From Nansenia antarctica (taxonomy: Eukaryota > Chordata > Actinopteri > Argentiniformes > Microstomatidae), in NCBI GenBank assembly GCA_963989245.1, contig OZ022340.1:47267948-47331947 (forward strand): 64,000 nucleotides of DNA. Direction: 5' to 3'. Of the stretch, positions 22,315 to 32,305 are shown one piece after another. Below the pieces are notes generated by a model that saw nothing but the letters and a program-made list of their open reading frames with translations, was not told the origin of the DNA and did no database searches. The position numbers were made by a program, and so were the translations under genes. Each line of letters begins with the position of its first letter. Within the stretch, counting starts at the first letter, position 1.

Positions 22315-22851
22315 GTGTGATAAGTCTGATTTCTCATTTATAATGTTGTGACGTTAATATAAGGTTCTATCTCCATTTTTCTCAAAATTTAGTTTTTTTA
22401 CATAATCTGATCCATTAGGTGTTTATTAATGCCTGTGTGGTGTTATTTTTAAAATGTTCACATTTTTGAGTTAGTAATGAATAAAATACAAAGGTTCCAT
22501 CTCGCAAAACATAATGGAATGTAAAAACGCTCAATATCTCTGAACTACCCTAAACGGAGATAGAACCTGATCATTCTAAGCTCACGATGTGTATTAAATC
22601 AAAATGCTTGGTGCTAATCTTAGTGTCAGCACCCATCCCACCCATATGTGCTTGTTGTGCATCTAATTCCAAAACCATGGGCATTAATATGGAGTTGGTC
22701 CCACCTTTGCTGCTATAACAGCTTCCACTCTTCTGGGAAGACTTTCTACTAGATTTTAGAATATGGATGGGGGGATTTGCTCCCATTCAGCCACAAGAGC
22801 ATTAATGAGGTCGGGCACTGATGTTGGGCGAGAACCTGACCTTTCTCTCCA

Positions 22852-23230
22852 GGGTCTCGACTGTTGTCATAGGCACTGCATAAACCACTGGAAGATCCAG
22901 GCCTTGAACCTCCCCGGCAGGCCTTGTTTTGTCCACCTTGGTGAGCCAGGCATCAAGCTCTTAGCTGTTAGTTTTCTGGATGGAGAGAGCATCTTTGAGG
23001 CTGCAGTCAAAGATCTTGATTGGCTGCTCTGTAACGGACAGCTGTTGGCCGGAACCGGAGGTTTCCAGCTCATCCTTGCCCCGGTGATGAGCTTCTCTAG
23101 GCCTTTGAGTATCCACCTGCTGCCCGGGACAGATGTAGTAGTGACAGTCAGGTCGTCCATGAATGCTCTTATTGGGGGCTGTCGCACTCCAGTCTTGGTC
23201 AAAGGGCCCCTGCATTCCACCTCTGCTGAC

Positions 23231-23292
<62 letters not shown>

Positions 23293-24261
23293 TTGGATTT
23301 GTATAGCACCTTTCATAAAACCCAAGGCACTTTACAATTTTGAAGAAATGGTCAGACAGACAAAACAGAAAACAAACAAAGCAAAACAGTGACTAGGGGC
23401 TAAAGGCCTTGGAGAACAGATGGGTTTTAAGGGCTGATTTGAGGGAGTCCAGGGTGGGGGCGTTGCGGATCACTATGGGGAGAGAGTTCCAGAGAGTAGG
23501 TGTAGCCACGCTGAAGGCTCTGTCCCCAAAGGTCCGTAGGTTGGTGCGGGGGGTGGACAGCAGGCCCATGTCAGCGGACCGCAGGTTCCGGGAAGGGGTA
23601 TGCTGGGGGAGGAGAAGGGGTATGCTGGGGGAGGAAGTCAGTTAGGTACTGGGGGGCGCAGGCCGGCAGGTTCATGGCAAGGGCGAAGCGGATGACTGAG
23701 ATGGTGCAGCCTGTTATGATGCCTTTCTCAGCCTGTTATGATGCCTTTCTCAGCCTGTTATGATGCCTTTCTCAAGCCTGTTATGATGCCTTTCTCAAGC
23801 CTGTTATGATGCCTTTCTCAAGCCTGTTATGATGCCTTTCTCAAGCCGAAGCCAGTCTGATGGGCCGGACCCAGCAGTGACTCTTAGCCTGAATTTACCA
23901 TAATAGTCCAGAATTAGGTCCTTGATCTTGCTGGGAACATGATGTCGTTGTAGGGCAAGCTCAACCAGTTTGTGCGGCATGGATCCATATGCATTTGCAA
24001 AGTCCAGCCATAATACAAGCGGGTCTCCTTCGCCTTCCCGTGCCTCCCTGATGAGCTGTGTGACGCCGCCGCTGTGTTCTAGGCAGCCAGGCACTCCAGG
24101 GACCCCACCCTTCTGAGCAGAGGTGTCAATATAGCTGTTCTTCAGGAGGAACTCTGATAGTCGTCGTGACAAGATGCTGAAAAATATCTTGGCTGATGTT
24201 CTTACGAGTTCTCTTCCTTGGGGATCCAGACACCCTCTGCACACCTCCACTGGTTGGCAAC
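22852..24261 (-). pseudogene. LINE RT fragment with FMDD box, unit 3
   Basis: Copy of 9166-10545. The L2 tail insertion is at 23233-23661, where the (TAA)n is expanded to more than 20 units. Confidence 0.75.
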
Positions 24262-24455
24262 TCTTCCCTCATGTTGCCTCTCTCGACATGGCCAAACCTC
24301 TCAGAAGTTGTGATGTTGTGATGGACGTCAGGGCCTCAAGCCGGCGGTCCACCTCTCCCTTGGTCGTGGTTTCAAATATATATTGTATATATATACACTG
24401 AACACACTGAATGTTTGTATGTGAAATACCTCAATCTCTTTTGTTTAAATTCCAG

Positions 24456-24629
24456 ACTTGATACGCTGCGGTTCACCAGGAAAGATTCAGAATGGCGTTT
24501 TTGTATTTTGTTCCACATCTGGCAAATTGGTTGCATCATACTCCTGTTACCATGGTTTTAGTTTAAAGGGTGCTGCTGAAATTGTCTGCACGGAAAGTGG
24601 CTGGAGCGGTCTACCCCCTCAATGTAGAG
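24456..24629 (+). CDS. tpo: Thyroid peroxidase sushi (CCP) domain exon
   Basis: 174 nt, symmetric phase 1-1. The acceptor is TTTAAATTCCAG and the donor TAGAG/GTATGT. Translation gives one complement-control-protein module with the expected four Cys: LIRCGSPGKIQNG, VFC, SYSCYHGFSLKG, IVCTESGWSGLPPQCR. In TPO this module follows the peroxidase domain, so it confirms the identity and the gene direction. The EGF-like and transmembrane exons expected next were not found downstream on this strand. Confidence 0.93.
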
Positions 24630-24711
24630 GTATGTGACTCCTTGTGTTATCTAATGTATCTCTTAGGGGTGCACTTAACTTGTAAATTAGCCTACTTCCT
24701 ACACAGAAAAA

Positions 24712-25140
24712 CTGCTAAATAGCTTTATACTATCTTATCCTGATGTGATTTTGAAAATGTAAGGACACTGGGTGGTAGAACGCACATATCTAGGAAAAGT
24801 AATGAAAGGAGGGTCCTGAAATTTGATCGAGTGCAAAGATAGAACATTTGTCTTTACTCACAAGTAACAGACAACAAGTGTACAACAACATCAGCAGGAC
24901 ACAGAAAGACAGGCCCTTGGGGATATCCAAAAGCCTGTCTATACAGGACAGTCTTTAGCTGTTTTTTTAAAAGCTTCGACCGAGCCAGCTGATCTAAGAT
25001 CCAAGGGCAGAGCATTCCAGCATTCCAAAGCCTGGGAGCCACGGTTTGGAATGCTCTATCACCCTGGGTCTTCAGTCTGGCACGGGGGACAACCAACAAA
25101 CCCTGGTCAGAGGACCTGAGAGACCTACTGGGGCTGTAAG
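24712..25140. repeat. 145-bp dispersed repeat followed by CR1/L2-like LINE tail
   Basis: 24712-24860 is a copy of the 145-bp repeat seen at 8212. From about 24860 to 25140 the minus strand encodes a degraded LINE RT C-terminus (VPRARLKTQGDRAFQTVAPRLWNA, then LKKQLKTVLYRQAF). It lies downstream of the sushi exon. Confidence 0.65.
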
Positions 25141-25700
25141 GACTCAGTAGGTCACAGATGTAAGATGAATGGGAGAGGGAGTGTGTGAATGAGATAGGTA
25201 ATGAATTATCATTTGTACCTTTTTCATGTTTCTTTTCCCCAGAAAACTAAGGCAGGAGATCCTCCGTTAACAAAATCCAGGATTGTAACCAGTTATGTCT
25301 CCCCGATCTCATCCTACTGGCCTGTTAGTATCCATTTGTTATCAGTCACACATAAAAGCATGTTTGAATGTGTTTGTTTACAAGTAAAACAATTAAATGT
25401 CCATAATGTGTCCATTAAATAAAATCAAGAAAACTGCTTTAAATGGTGTGGTATTGGCCTGCCTGAGATACAGCTTAATTCAACCAGGAGTGCCCATACC
25501 TGTTTCAGCTTCACTTATCCCAGTTCGGAAGGTATCTGCGTTCTGTCCAGTGCACACACTGCAAGAATGCCCTGTCAGATTTAAGGCCAAACTTTCTAGA
25601 TCTAAGCAAGCTTGCACTTAAAACAAGCACATTTGGCTGCCAGTGCAGTAAGCAAATGTCACTTGATAAGATGTCTTAAAACAAGTCAGGCTGTCCGACT
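25141..25700. other. Intergenic or intronic, nothing recognised
   Basis: No exon with a credible TPO EGF-like domain, and no ORF with family resemblance. A CCCCAG at 25238-25243 could be an acceptor, but what follows has no matching reading frame. Confidence 0.4.
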
Positions 25701-25704
25701 ATCA

Positions 25705-26665
25705 CTCATCTTGAAATAAGACCAACAAGACTAATTTCAAGCAATCTATCACTATGATTATAGTCCATAAAATCTTGAAATAAGACCAGAAAGACTAATT
25801 TCAAGCAATCTATCACTATGATTATAGCCAGGGGTGCACATAACTTTTTGGGGCCAGTGCTCAGAGGAGCACCTAGGGATGCTGCTTGGTGCTCCCCGAG
25901 CTCGCGAGTCACGACCTGTCCCACAGGATGGATAAAAAAGGGATACATGGATATATTATGAGCAAAACGACATTTATTCATAAATAAAGATGAACGACCA
26001 AATTATTGTGTGCAAAACAAAAGAAACAAATGCAAAATCAAATGACTGCTCTTTAAGAATGAAAGTCTGTCCGACTCCTTTAAACACAATGAAATCAACT
26101 GACATCTCTTTAAGCACTAACTGAATGTCTGTTCTTTAAACACACTGAAATAAACTGACATCTCTTTAAGCACTAACTGAATGTCTGTTCTTTAAACACA
26201 CTGATATAAACGGACATCTCTTTCAGCACTGCTCTGTTCTGTAAACACTGAAATCAACTTTAAAAAAAAAAAAAAAAACTGTTGGTGCGCAAGAGCGCCT
26301 TCATGCGGCTGATCTGCCGCGCAGCATGCATTTTGGCGACGCATGCGCACTGGCGCACCAGTTATGTGCACCCCTGATTAGAGCCCATAAAATCTTGAAA
26401 TAAGACTGGAAAGACTAATTTCAAGCAATCTATCACTACGATTATAGCCCATAAAATCTTGAAATAAGACCAGAAAGTCTAAGTTCAAGCAATCTATCAC
26501 CATGATTATAGCACATAAAATCTTGAAATAAGACCAGAAAGACTCATTTCAAGCAATCTATCACTACGATTATAGTCCATAAAATCTTGAAATAAGACCA
26601 GAAAGTCTAAGTTCAAGCAATCTATCACCATGATTATAACACATAAAATCTTGAAATAAGATCAG
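25705..26665 (+). repeat. 64-bp satellite, about 7 copies, interrupted
   Basis: Units contain AAAATCTTGAAATAAGACCA, AAGACTAATTTCAAGCAATC and TATCACTATGATTATAGCCC. The array runs 25705-25828 and resumes 26377-26665; a small hAT-like element is inserted in between. Confidence 0.85.
25829..26376. mobile_element. Non-autonomous hAT-type element
   Basis: Terminal inverted repeats are CAGGGGTGCACATAACT and AGTTATGTGCACCCCTG. It is flanked by the 8-bp pair ATTATAGC (25821-25828) and ATTAGAGC (26377-26384), one mismatch apart. Length 548 bp with no transposase. Internal 62-63-bp repeats (GACATCTCTTTAAGCACTAA) and a CpG-rich right end are visible. The CAGGG ends and 8-bp duplications are typical of hAT. 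Confidence 0.8.
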
Positions 26666-27048
26666 ATTTAATGCAAAAAAAAGACTTTAATCACTCAAAA
26701 CTAGGGTACTTTTTAGCATCAAAATGTTTAAATGGGATTCATAAAATTCTTGTTTTTAGGGAGCTACATTAGACCACATGTTCTTAAAATAAGGAAACAT
26801 GACAATTCTGAGGATTTTTTTTTTTTTAATTAAACACTTCTGTTCTGGTATGAGGGTGAGTACATGGACTGCTGAAACCAATCATCTCAGATCTTTTTTT
26901 TTGCAGAAATAAACCAGAAAAAACTAAAAGAAATTAGTTGTTTACTCCCCTACTGCACACCACAACAGACTTAACACATTATGAACATTTGATACAACCA
27001 ATCACTAGCGGACTTTAAGATCGCCATCTGCAAGTTTAGACAACCCTC
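26666..27048. other. No recognised gene
   Basis: AT-rich sequence with a poly-T run. It is the 3' flank of the minus-strand gene ending at 27049. Confidence 0.4.
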
Positions 27049-28611
27049 CTACTTCTTAGTGAAGTCTTGCCATTCAACCAGTGCTTTCTTGTACGAGTGA
27101 GTAAGGTCACACTCATGAATGCTGTCCTTCAGTACCTCGGTCTGGATGATGGACAACAATGTGGAAACACATTTGGGGTAGGTGAGGTGGAAGGTGTAAT
27201 AACACCCCATCAGGATGAGAAGAGCCTCTTGGATCATGTCCTTAGGTAAGGTCATCAGCGGCATTGTGCCAACAGCCAGGAGGAGGTTAGTAGACTCTAC
27301 CAGCAGGACTGGACTGGTGATGGGCCGTCTCTGGAGAAACACAGCGGGGTCTGCAGATGGCTGAGAGTAACAAAGAGACAAAAAGTAGAACAAAATTAAA
27401 ACTCAAGCATTTTTTAATATATTTGTTTTACTTTATTTGTTCAGGTAATTTTCACTGAAAGGAAGCCTCTCTTTTGATCACATTCACAGTTACACACAAT
27501 CACTGTACAACACACAAGCTGCCCAGTACAACCACAGTCTGATGTAATGGCCACTGAGCAGCTCCACTGGAGTTAATTTGAGTTTAACTGATGCTGATTT
27601 AAACTCACCTCAAGAACATGGAGCAGTGCCTCACTTGCTGATCCAAGCTTTTTGGGTGGGGCAGTTGGGGATGGAAACATCGAAGGAAGTGCCTTCCACA
27701 ACGCAATGGCTTGTTCAGCTGAAAAACAATATGGATACATCACATGCATTGTCCTTGTTTTTGTTTGAATTTGACTGACATCAAGTGTTGTGTATTTTAA
27801 GCTTTTTTGCAGTGCCCAAAATCATGGAAAAACTATGCGAACGACAGTGTACTGTATGTGTAGTGTGTATATTCCTGAAAATACATGAATCTTAATGTCA
27901 CCTTGATAAATTGTAAGATCCTGTCCCATCAAAATAATGGAAAAAAAGAAGCTAATACAATCACATCTCATGCAGCCATTACATGGTCACACCCAACTTA
28001 GAAAACATCAGTGTTTTGCATTATGCTTACATTTATCCAGACCCATTGGTGGCTTCAATGACTTGTTCCATACTCCAAAGAACAGCGCATTCTGGCAAAA
28101 GGTTTCCCATCTGGCTTTGATCTGGTCTGTGAACTTCTTGTTGTTTGCCTCTATAAGTCGGCCCATTTCTTCCATTACCTGAGTGTAAAAATCAATAGGA
28201 TAAACAGCAAACCATTTCAGACTCCCACTTCATTTTAGCGAGCGATGGCATCTAGGGGTGGGGGAGAAATCGTGTGTAATTATATATATTGTGTATGTGT
28301 TTTATATCTGGACCATGAGTCCATATTACAGTTTGAATTGAATTGAATAATACAAAACAATTGTAATTACAACAAATTATCGAGGGAATTATGTAAGTCA
28401 CTCACATGCTTGGGGTCTTTGAAGCAGGGATATACTTCTAGGACCGTCTGGGTCCTCTCCTGTTCTTTGGGTGAACATGCATGTATAAAGTCTCTCCTCG
28501 CAAGATCCAAGAGATGAGCCACATCATGTTTGTTCGGTCTAGGTTTCTTCCACAACTCCTGAAGGGCTTGGTGGTGTCTGGCTTGCATTTCCCTGGAGTC
28601 ATGGCCTGGCA
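27049..28611 (-). CDS. Unnamed fish gene, last four exons (function unknown)
   Basis: Four minus-strand exons with good splice sites and compatible phases: 28406-28611 (ends FKDPKH), 28031-28178 (VMEEMGRLIEANNKKFTDQI ... FFGVWNKSLKPPMGLDK), 27609-27718 (ALWKALPSMFPSPTAPPKKL ... LLHVLE) and 27049-27360 (HLTYPKCVSTLLSIIQTEVL, ending EWQDFTKK and stop). I recall this C-terminal block from uncharacterised proteins annotated in fish genomes but know no function. The proline-rich APPKKLG segment precedes a compact, probably helical end. The 5' part is missing: immediately upstream (28690) a Penelope-like element begins. Confidence 0.75.
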
Positions 28612-28689
28612 CTGAATCAACAACAAAAGTATTTAAACTTTTACTACCAACTTCCTTCTGAGAATTCACACCAAAGCCCTAACCCAAAT

Positions 28690-30304
28690 ACTTGTTTTAC
28701 CTCACCTTTTATTTCCCTAAGAAATCTTTTCGAGTATCCCCGTGGGGCTAAGGCTTTGAAGAGGATACGCGTGGCCACTTCCACATCCTCAGGTAATGTG
28801 CATATTCTGTGGAACCGAATGAGCTGGGATTTGATCAGACCCCTGTCTGTATGTGTGTTTTGGGTGGTAACTGGCTTTGTGCAGGAGAGCATGTCGGTCT
28901 GTGTCCTTAAAAAACACTCTGGTGCTAAGAGATTTTGACCCTGTGCCCTCCCGCACAAAGAACACCTGGGTGTCCAAAAACTCCAGCTGTTCTTTCTCAA
29001 CTTTATGTGTCAGTGTGATGGCTCGATGGTGAGTATTGAGGACCTGAAAGAATTTATGAAATTCTATTTCTGGGTGTTCCCAAATACCAAAAATGTCATC
29101 TAAATACCTAAAGTACACTGATGGTAAACACTGACATTTGCTGAAAGCTGTCTGTTCCCATGAGCTCATATATACATTAGCAAAAGCTGGGGCAAACTTT
29201 TTCCCCATAGCAGTGCCATGTATTTGTAGGTAATGTTTTCCATTAAAATCAAAGTCGTTTCTCACCAGGTTTAGCTCTAATAATTGTAGCAAGGCCTCAT
29301 CTGGCCTTAAGGGGTCCGGATACCTGTTAAACATCCTGCGTACTGCTTCCAGGCCTAGGCCTGTCTCAATATTCGTGTATAGAGAGTTAATGTCCATTGA
29401 GAACAAGAAGGCCCCCTGGGAAACAGTGAGCTTGCTTAATTTGGCTACAAAATCGTATGTGTCCTTGACATAACTGTCATGTCTCTGTGAGAGTGGATTT
29501 AAAAAGTGGTCGATATACTCTGCCACTCTGTATGATTCCGAGCCACAGTCGCTAACTATAGGACTGCCACACGGAACCCCAAACGGGACTGTCCAGGTCT
29601 CTGGAGCTTTATGTATCTTGGGCAGTAAGTAGAAGTCTCGGTCTGGGCACATCAGGACCTGACAGGTAAGTCAATTGTTTATTGTTAATCGTTTTAGCAT
29701 CATGTAATTTACTGAGGATTTGCCTTATCATTATTTGTGTTTCTCCCTGAATGGAGTGAGGTAAGGGTGCGTAATGTTTTACATTACTCAGCTGTCTATT
29801 TGCCTCCAGTAAATATTGTCCCCTGTCCTGAATTACAATTTGGGAACCTTTGTCTGCAGGTTTAATGACTATTGCCTCATTCTCTCTGAGGGATTTAATA
29901 GCCTGCCATTGTTGTTTAGTAAAATTGCCTTTTTCAGGTCTTCTGGGTCTAAATGTGGACAATGTATTTATATCCCTCCTGATTAGCTCTTGGATAGGGT
30001 CTGAGATATTATCCAATTTAGGCTCCCAGATAGAAGGTTCTGTAAAGGGAACATGAGGGAAATTTCTTTCATATTTAAAAAAATCCAGTAGTTTCAGTCT
30101 CCGATGGTAGGCCTGAAGGTCTCGTTTTAGGCCCGTGCGGCAGTCCTGTTGATGGGTGGGAATGAATGTTAGCCCCTTCTCTAGCACTTCCTTTTCGGCT
30201 TCTGACAGGGAGAAGATTCTGGAGAGATTTGTTATGTTGGAGAGGGGGGTTGTTAATGTACACTCTCTCCCCTTCTCAAGTTTAAATACTTGAGCCATCT
30301 GCAC
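28690..30304 (-). CDS. Penelope-like reverse transcriptase (one frameshift)
   Basis: The N-terminal block reads FSLSEAEKEVLEKGLTFIPT, then AIVIKPADKGSQIVIQD, both hallmark segments of Penelope-like RTs. The frame passes from 30304-29609 into 29652-28789, which has TAMGKKFAPAFANVYM and the catalytic box FRYLDDIFGIWE. It then passes into 29000-28690 (LIRFHRICTLPEDVEVATRI, RGYSKRFLREIKGE). The frame changes near 29640 and near 28838 (ACATACAGACAGGGG) suggest decay. The thumb-like C-terminal block is present; an endonuclease is not. GTG is the first in-frame start at 30304, with an ATG two codons on. Confidence 0.85.
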
Positions 30305-32267
30305 AAAACCTTCTCTGCTGTCTCTGCTGACCAGTGGACTGGGTCTCTGGGTTCTACTCTAAACTCCATTTGATCTAGGGCAGGTAGGTAATTGTATTTC
30401 GCCTTAACCTGTTGATTAAGCTGGTTCAATAGGGCCTGTTGCTGTTTTTCTAATCTATCAGAGTAGTTAATTAGGGGGATGTAGCAAATAGCATGTGGGA
30501 ACTTAAGTTCACAACTCTTGACTACCTGTTGTAGCTGCTTCAGGATGGTAGGCCACTGTTGTTTTGCAAGGCAGTTGTTTAAGCCTCCAGCTATCACTAC
30601 CATTGCTGCCATGTTATTGGGTTCCAGTTTCTCAAAAATATCCCTGAGGTGGTGGAATTTTGCCCCCGGGAAACTATCTATCTGTATTCTGTCATCCTGA
30701 AAGACGGGGATGCGTGCCAAATTGGAATCACCCACTATCAGGACTGCTTTGTGAACCTCAAGACTCCATTCCAGAGTATTTCTGTTCGTTTGTATATGTC
30801 TAAGAGGTTCCCAGCGACCAGGTATTCCCTCTCCACATGGCCGCCTGCTAAAAGTGTTAGTGGGGGACTCAGATTGTGCCTCACTTGTGATGGGAACATC
30901 TTTAGTGATTGTATGGTTTTTCATCACATTTGTCACCCCGGCATTAGCCACAACCATGTGGGGGTGTTCCCTAGTCGCCGGGGGTCTCGGGGGCTCCTCG
31001 TCTGGGGAAGCAGGAAGGATGGAATTACTACATGGGACCACCAGGTGTTTAATAAAGACAGGACATGTAGTAGTAGATGATGTAGCCCTAACCTCATTCC
31101 TCTCCTCATGCTCTGTCTCCACCACAACAACTATCTCCCTAGATGTTACCTCACTGGGACTACAGAGCTCCTCTAGTGGGATGGAGGTCTCGCTAATCTC
31201 TGCTTGAGAAGGGGACATTACCAAGTTAAAAGAGACTTGAGGGAAGGTAGGCCATCCTGTTGGCTCTGGCTCCCCGTAAGTAGTCTCTACTACTGGGCTA
31301 GCAGCAGTCTGTGGGCTGGCCAGCTGTTCAAGGGCCTGTGGAGGTGAGAAGGAGTCCACTGGAGCCTGTCTGACAGTAACCTGTGGCCATAGAGAGGGCT
31401 CCAGGGGTGACCTCTGGGATGAAGGCCTAGCTGGTGTGGCCCTCTGGGGTTTACGGGCTGTAACCTGTCTGACAGTAACCTGGGCTGGTGTTCCACCAGG
31501 TCTGAGGGCCTCCTGATCTAATCCCCTCAACCCACCAGGATGTTCTGAGGTGTTTGAGGGTGAAACAGGGGTAGATGGCGATAGAAGGGGCTCCAGGGGT
31601 GCCCTCTGAGATGAAGGCCTAGCTGGTGTGGCCCTCTGGGGTTTAGGGCTGTAACCTGCTGGATGTAAGGAGTTGGGCCCCCTCTGTTGTTAACCAAGGG
31701 CAGGTGAGGGAACTCCTCGTAGCACTCCACTCTAACAGAGTGAGGGGAGGGGGAAGGGAGCGAACCTCTAAAACAATTTAATCTTGACTTCAGTGTGTCA
31801 GCAGATGACTGGGTGTATTTACGTTTGTACCTCGTCTGTGCCCATGAGATAGCTTTAAGAAAAGCCTCCTCATTAAAGTCTGGAAGGACTCCTAGGCCTA
31901 TCTCTAACACCTCTCTATAGTGTTCTGTGAGGATAGCCATGTTGGCCTCCATCCACCTATCTGTACTCTGTTTAACCTTTGCAGTGGTGGAAGCTGAGGG
32001 AGAGGAGGGCTTGATAAAAGCAGCTAATTTAGCTACCTGTTTCACCATGCCCGGAGGGCAGGAACAGCTCAAATTACAATTGGTAAGTATCTCCTCATGA
32101 TGAATGGCCTGTAGCAATTTAAAGTATTGTTTTGTCAATGCAAAATCAACAGGTGAGGTAGGGGGAACGTTCATGTTACTATTCTTACTATTCCTTCTAG
32201 AACCTAAAGTGGACTCACCCTGAGGGAGAGATCGTCTGTCATATCGGTGGGATGACCGTAGAGACAT
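30253..32267 (-). CDS. Penelope-associated ORF1 with SGNH/GDSL esterase-like domain
   Basis: ATG at 32267. The first frame (to 31527) encodes a charged N-terminus with conserved-looking helices (ALTKQYFKLLQAIHHEEILT, LNCFRGSLPS). A frame change in a duplicated Pro-rich linker (the direct repeat AGGCCTAGCTGGTGTGGCCC at 31424 and 31616 differs by small indels) leads into the second frame, 31530-30253. Its C-terminal ~150 residues hold an SGNH-type domain: VLIVGDSNLARI (nucleophile Ser in GDS), VIAGGLNNC (Gly and Asn blocks), and DPVHWSAE (Asp/His block). All four catalytic positions are present. Esterase-bearing ORF1s are known in CR1/L2 LINEs; here the partner RT is Penelope-like. Confidence 0.75.
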
Positions 32268-32305
32268 GATTTCTTAAACCAATACGGTACCCTGAGGAGG
32301 CATAT

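Larger units (their letters stand above)
17533..24386 (+). repeat. Tandem unit 3 of tpo three-exon block
   Basis: Third copy, joined to unit 2 through the same 8-bp filler TTTTTTAT (17525-17532). The 32/33-bp minisatellite has one copy fewer than in units 1 and 2. The (TAA)n at 23233 is expanded to more than 20 units, and GGGAAG is changed to ACGAAG near 19868. It ends at TATATATTGT and is followed by unique sequence leading to the sushi exon. Confidence 0.95.
28690..32270 (-). mobile_element. Penelope-like retroelement with SGNH ORF1
   Basis: Minus-strand element with ORF1 (32267-30253) followed by an RT ORF2 (30304-28690). The two ORFs overlap by about 50 nt. ORF2 has the Penelope-like N-terminal block and RT. 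No GIY-YIG endonuclease is seen after the RT: the frame ends against the splice-donor-like AAAAG/GTGAGG near 28701-28706. LTR-like ends were not found. The head lies next to the start of a LINE copy on the other strand. Confidence 0.8.

Noticed and set aside
22763..23392. 209-residue plus-strand ORF with a run of Ile
   Set aside because: Shadow of the minus-strand RT fragment and the (TAA)n tract; no matching family on this strand.
25238..25600. Missing tpo EGF-like or transmembrane exon after the CCCCAG acceptor
   Set aside because: No Cys-rich calcium-binding EGF pattern or hydrophobic segment with a matching phase follows.
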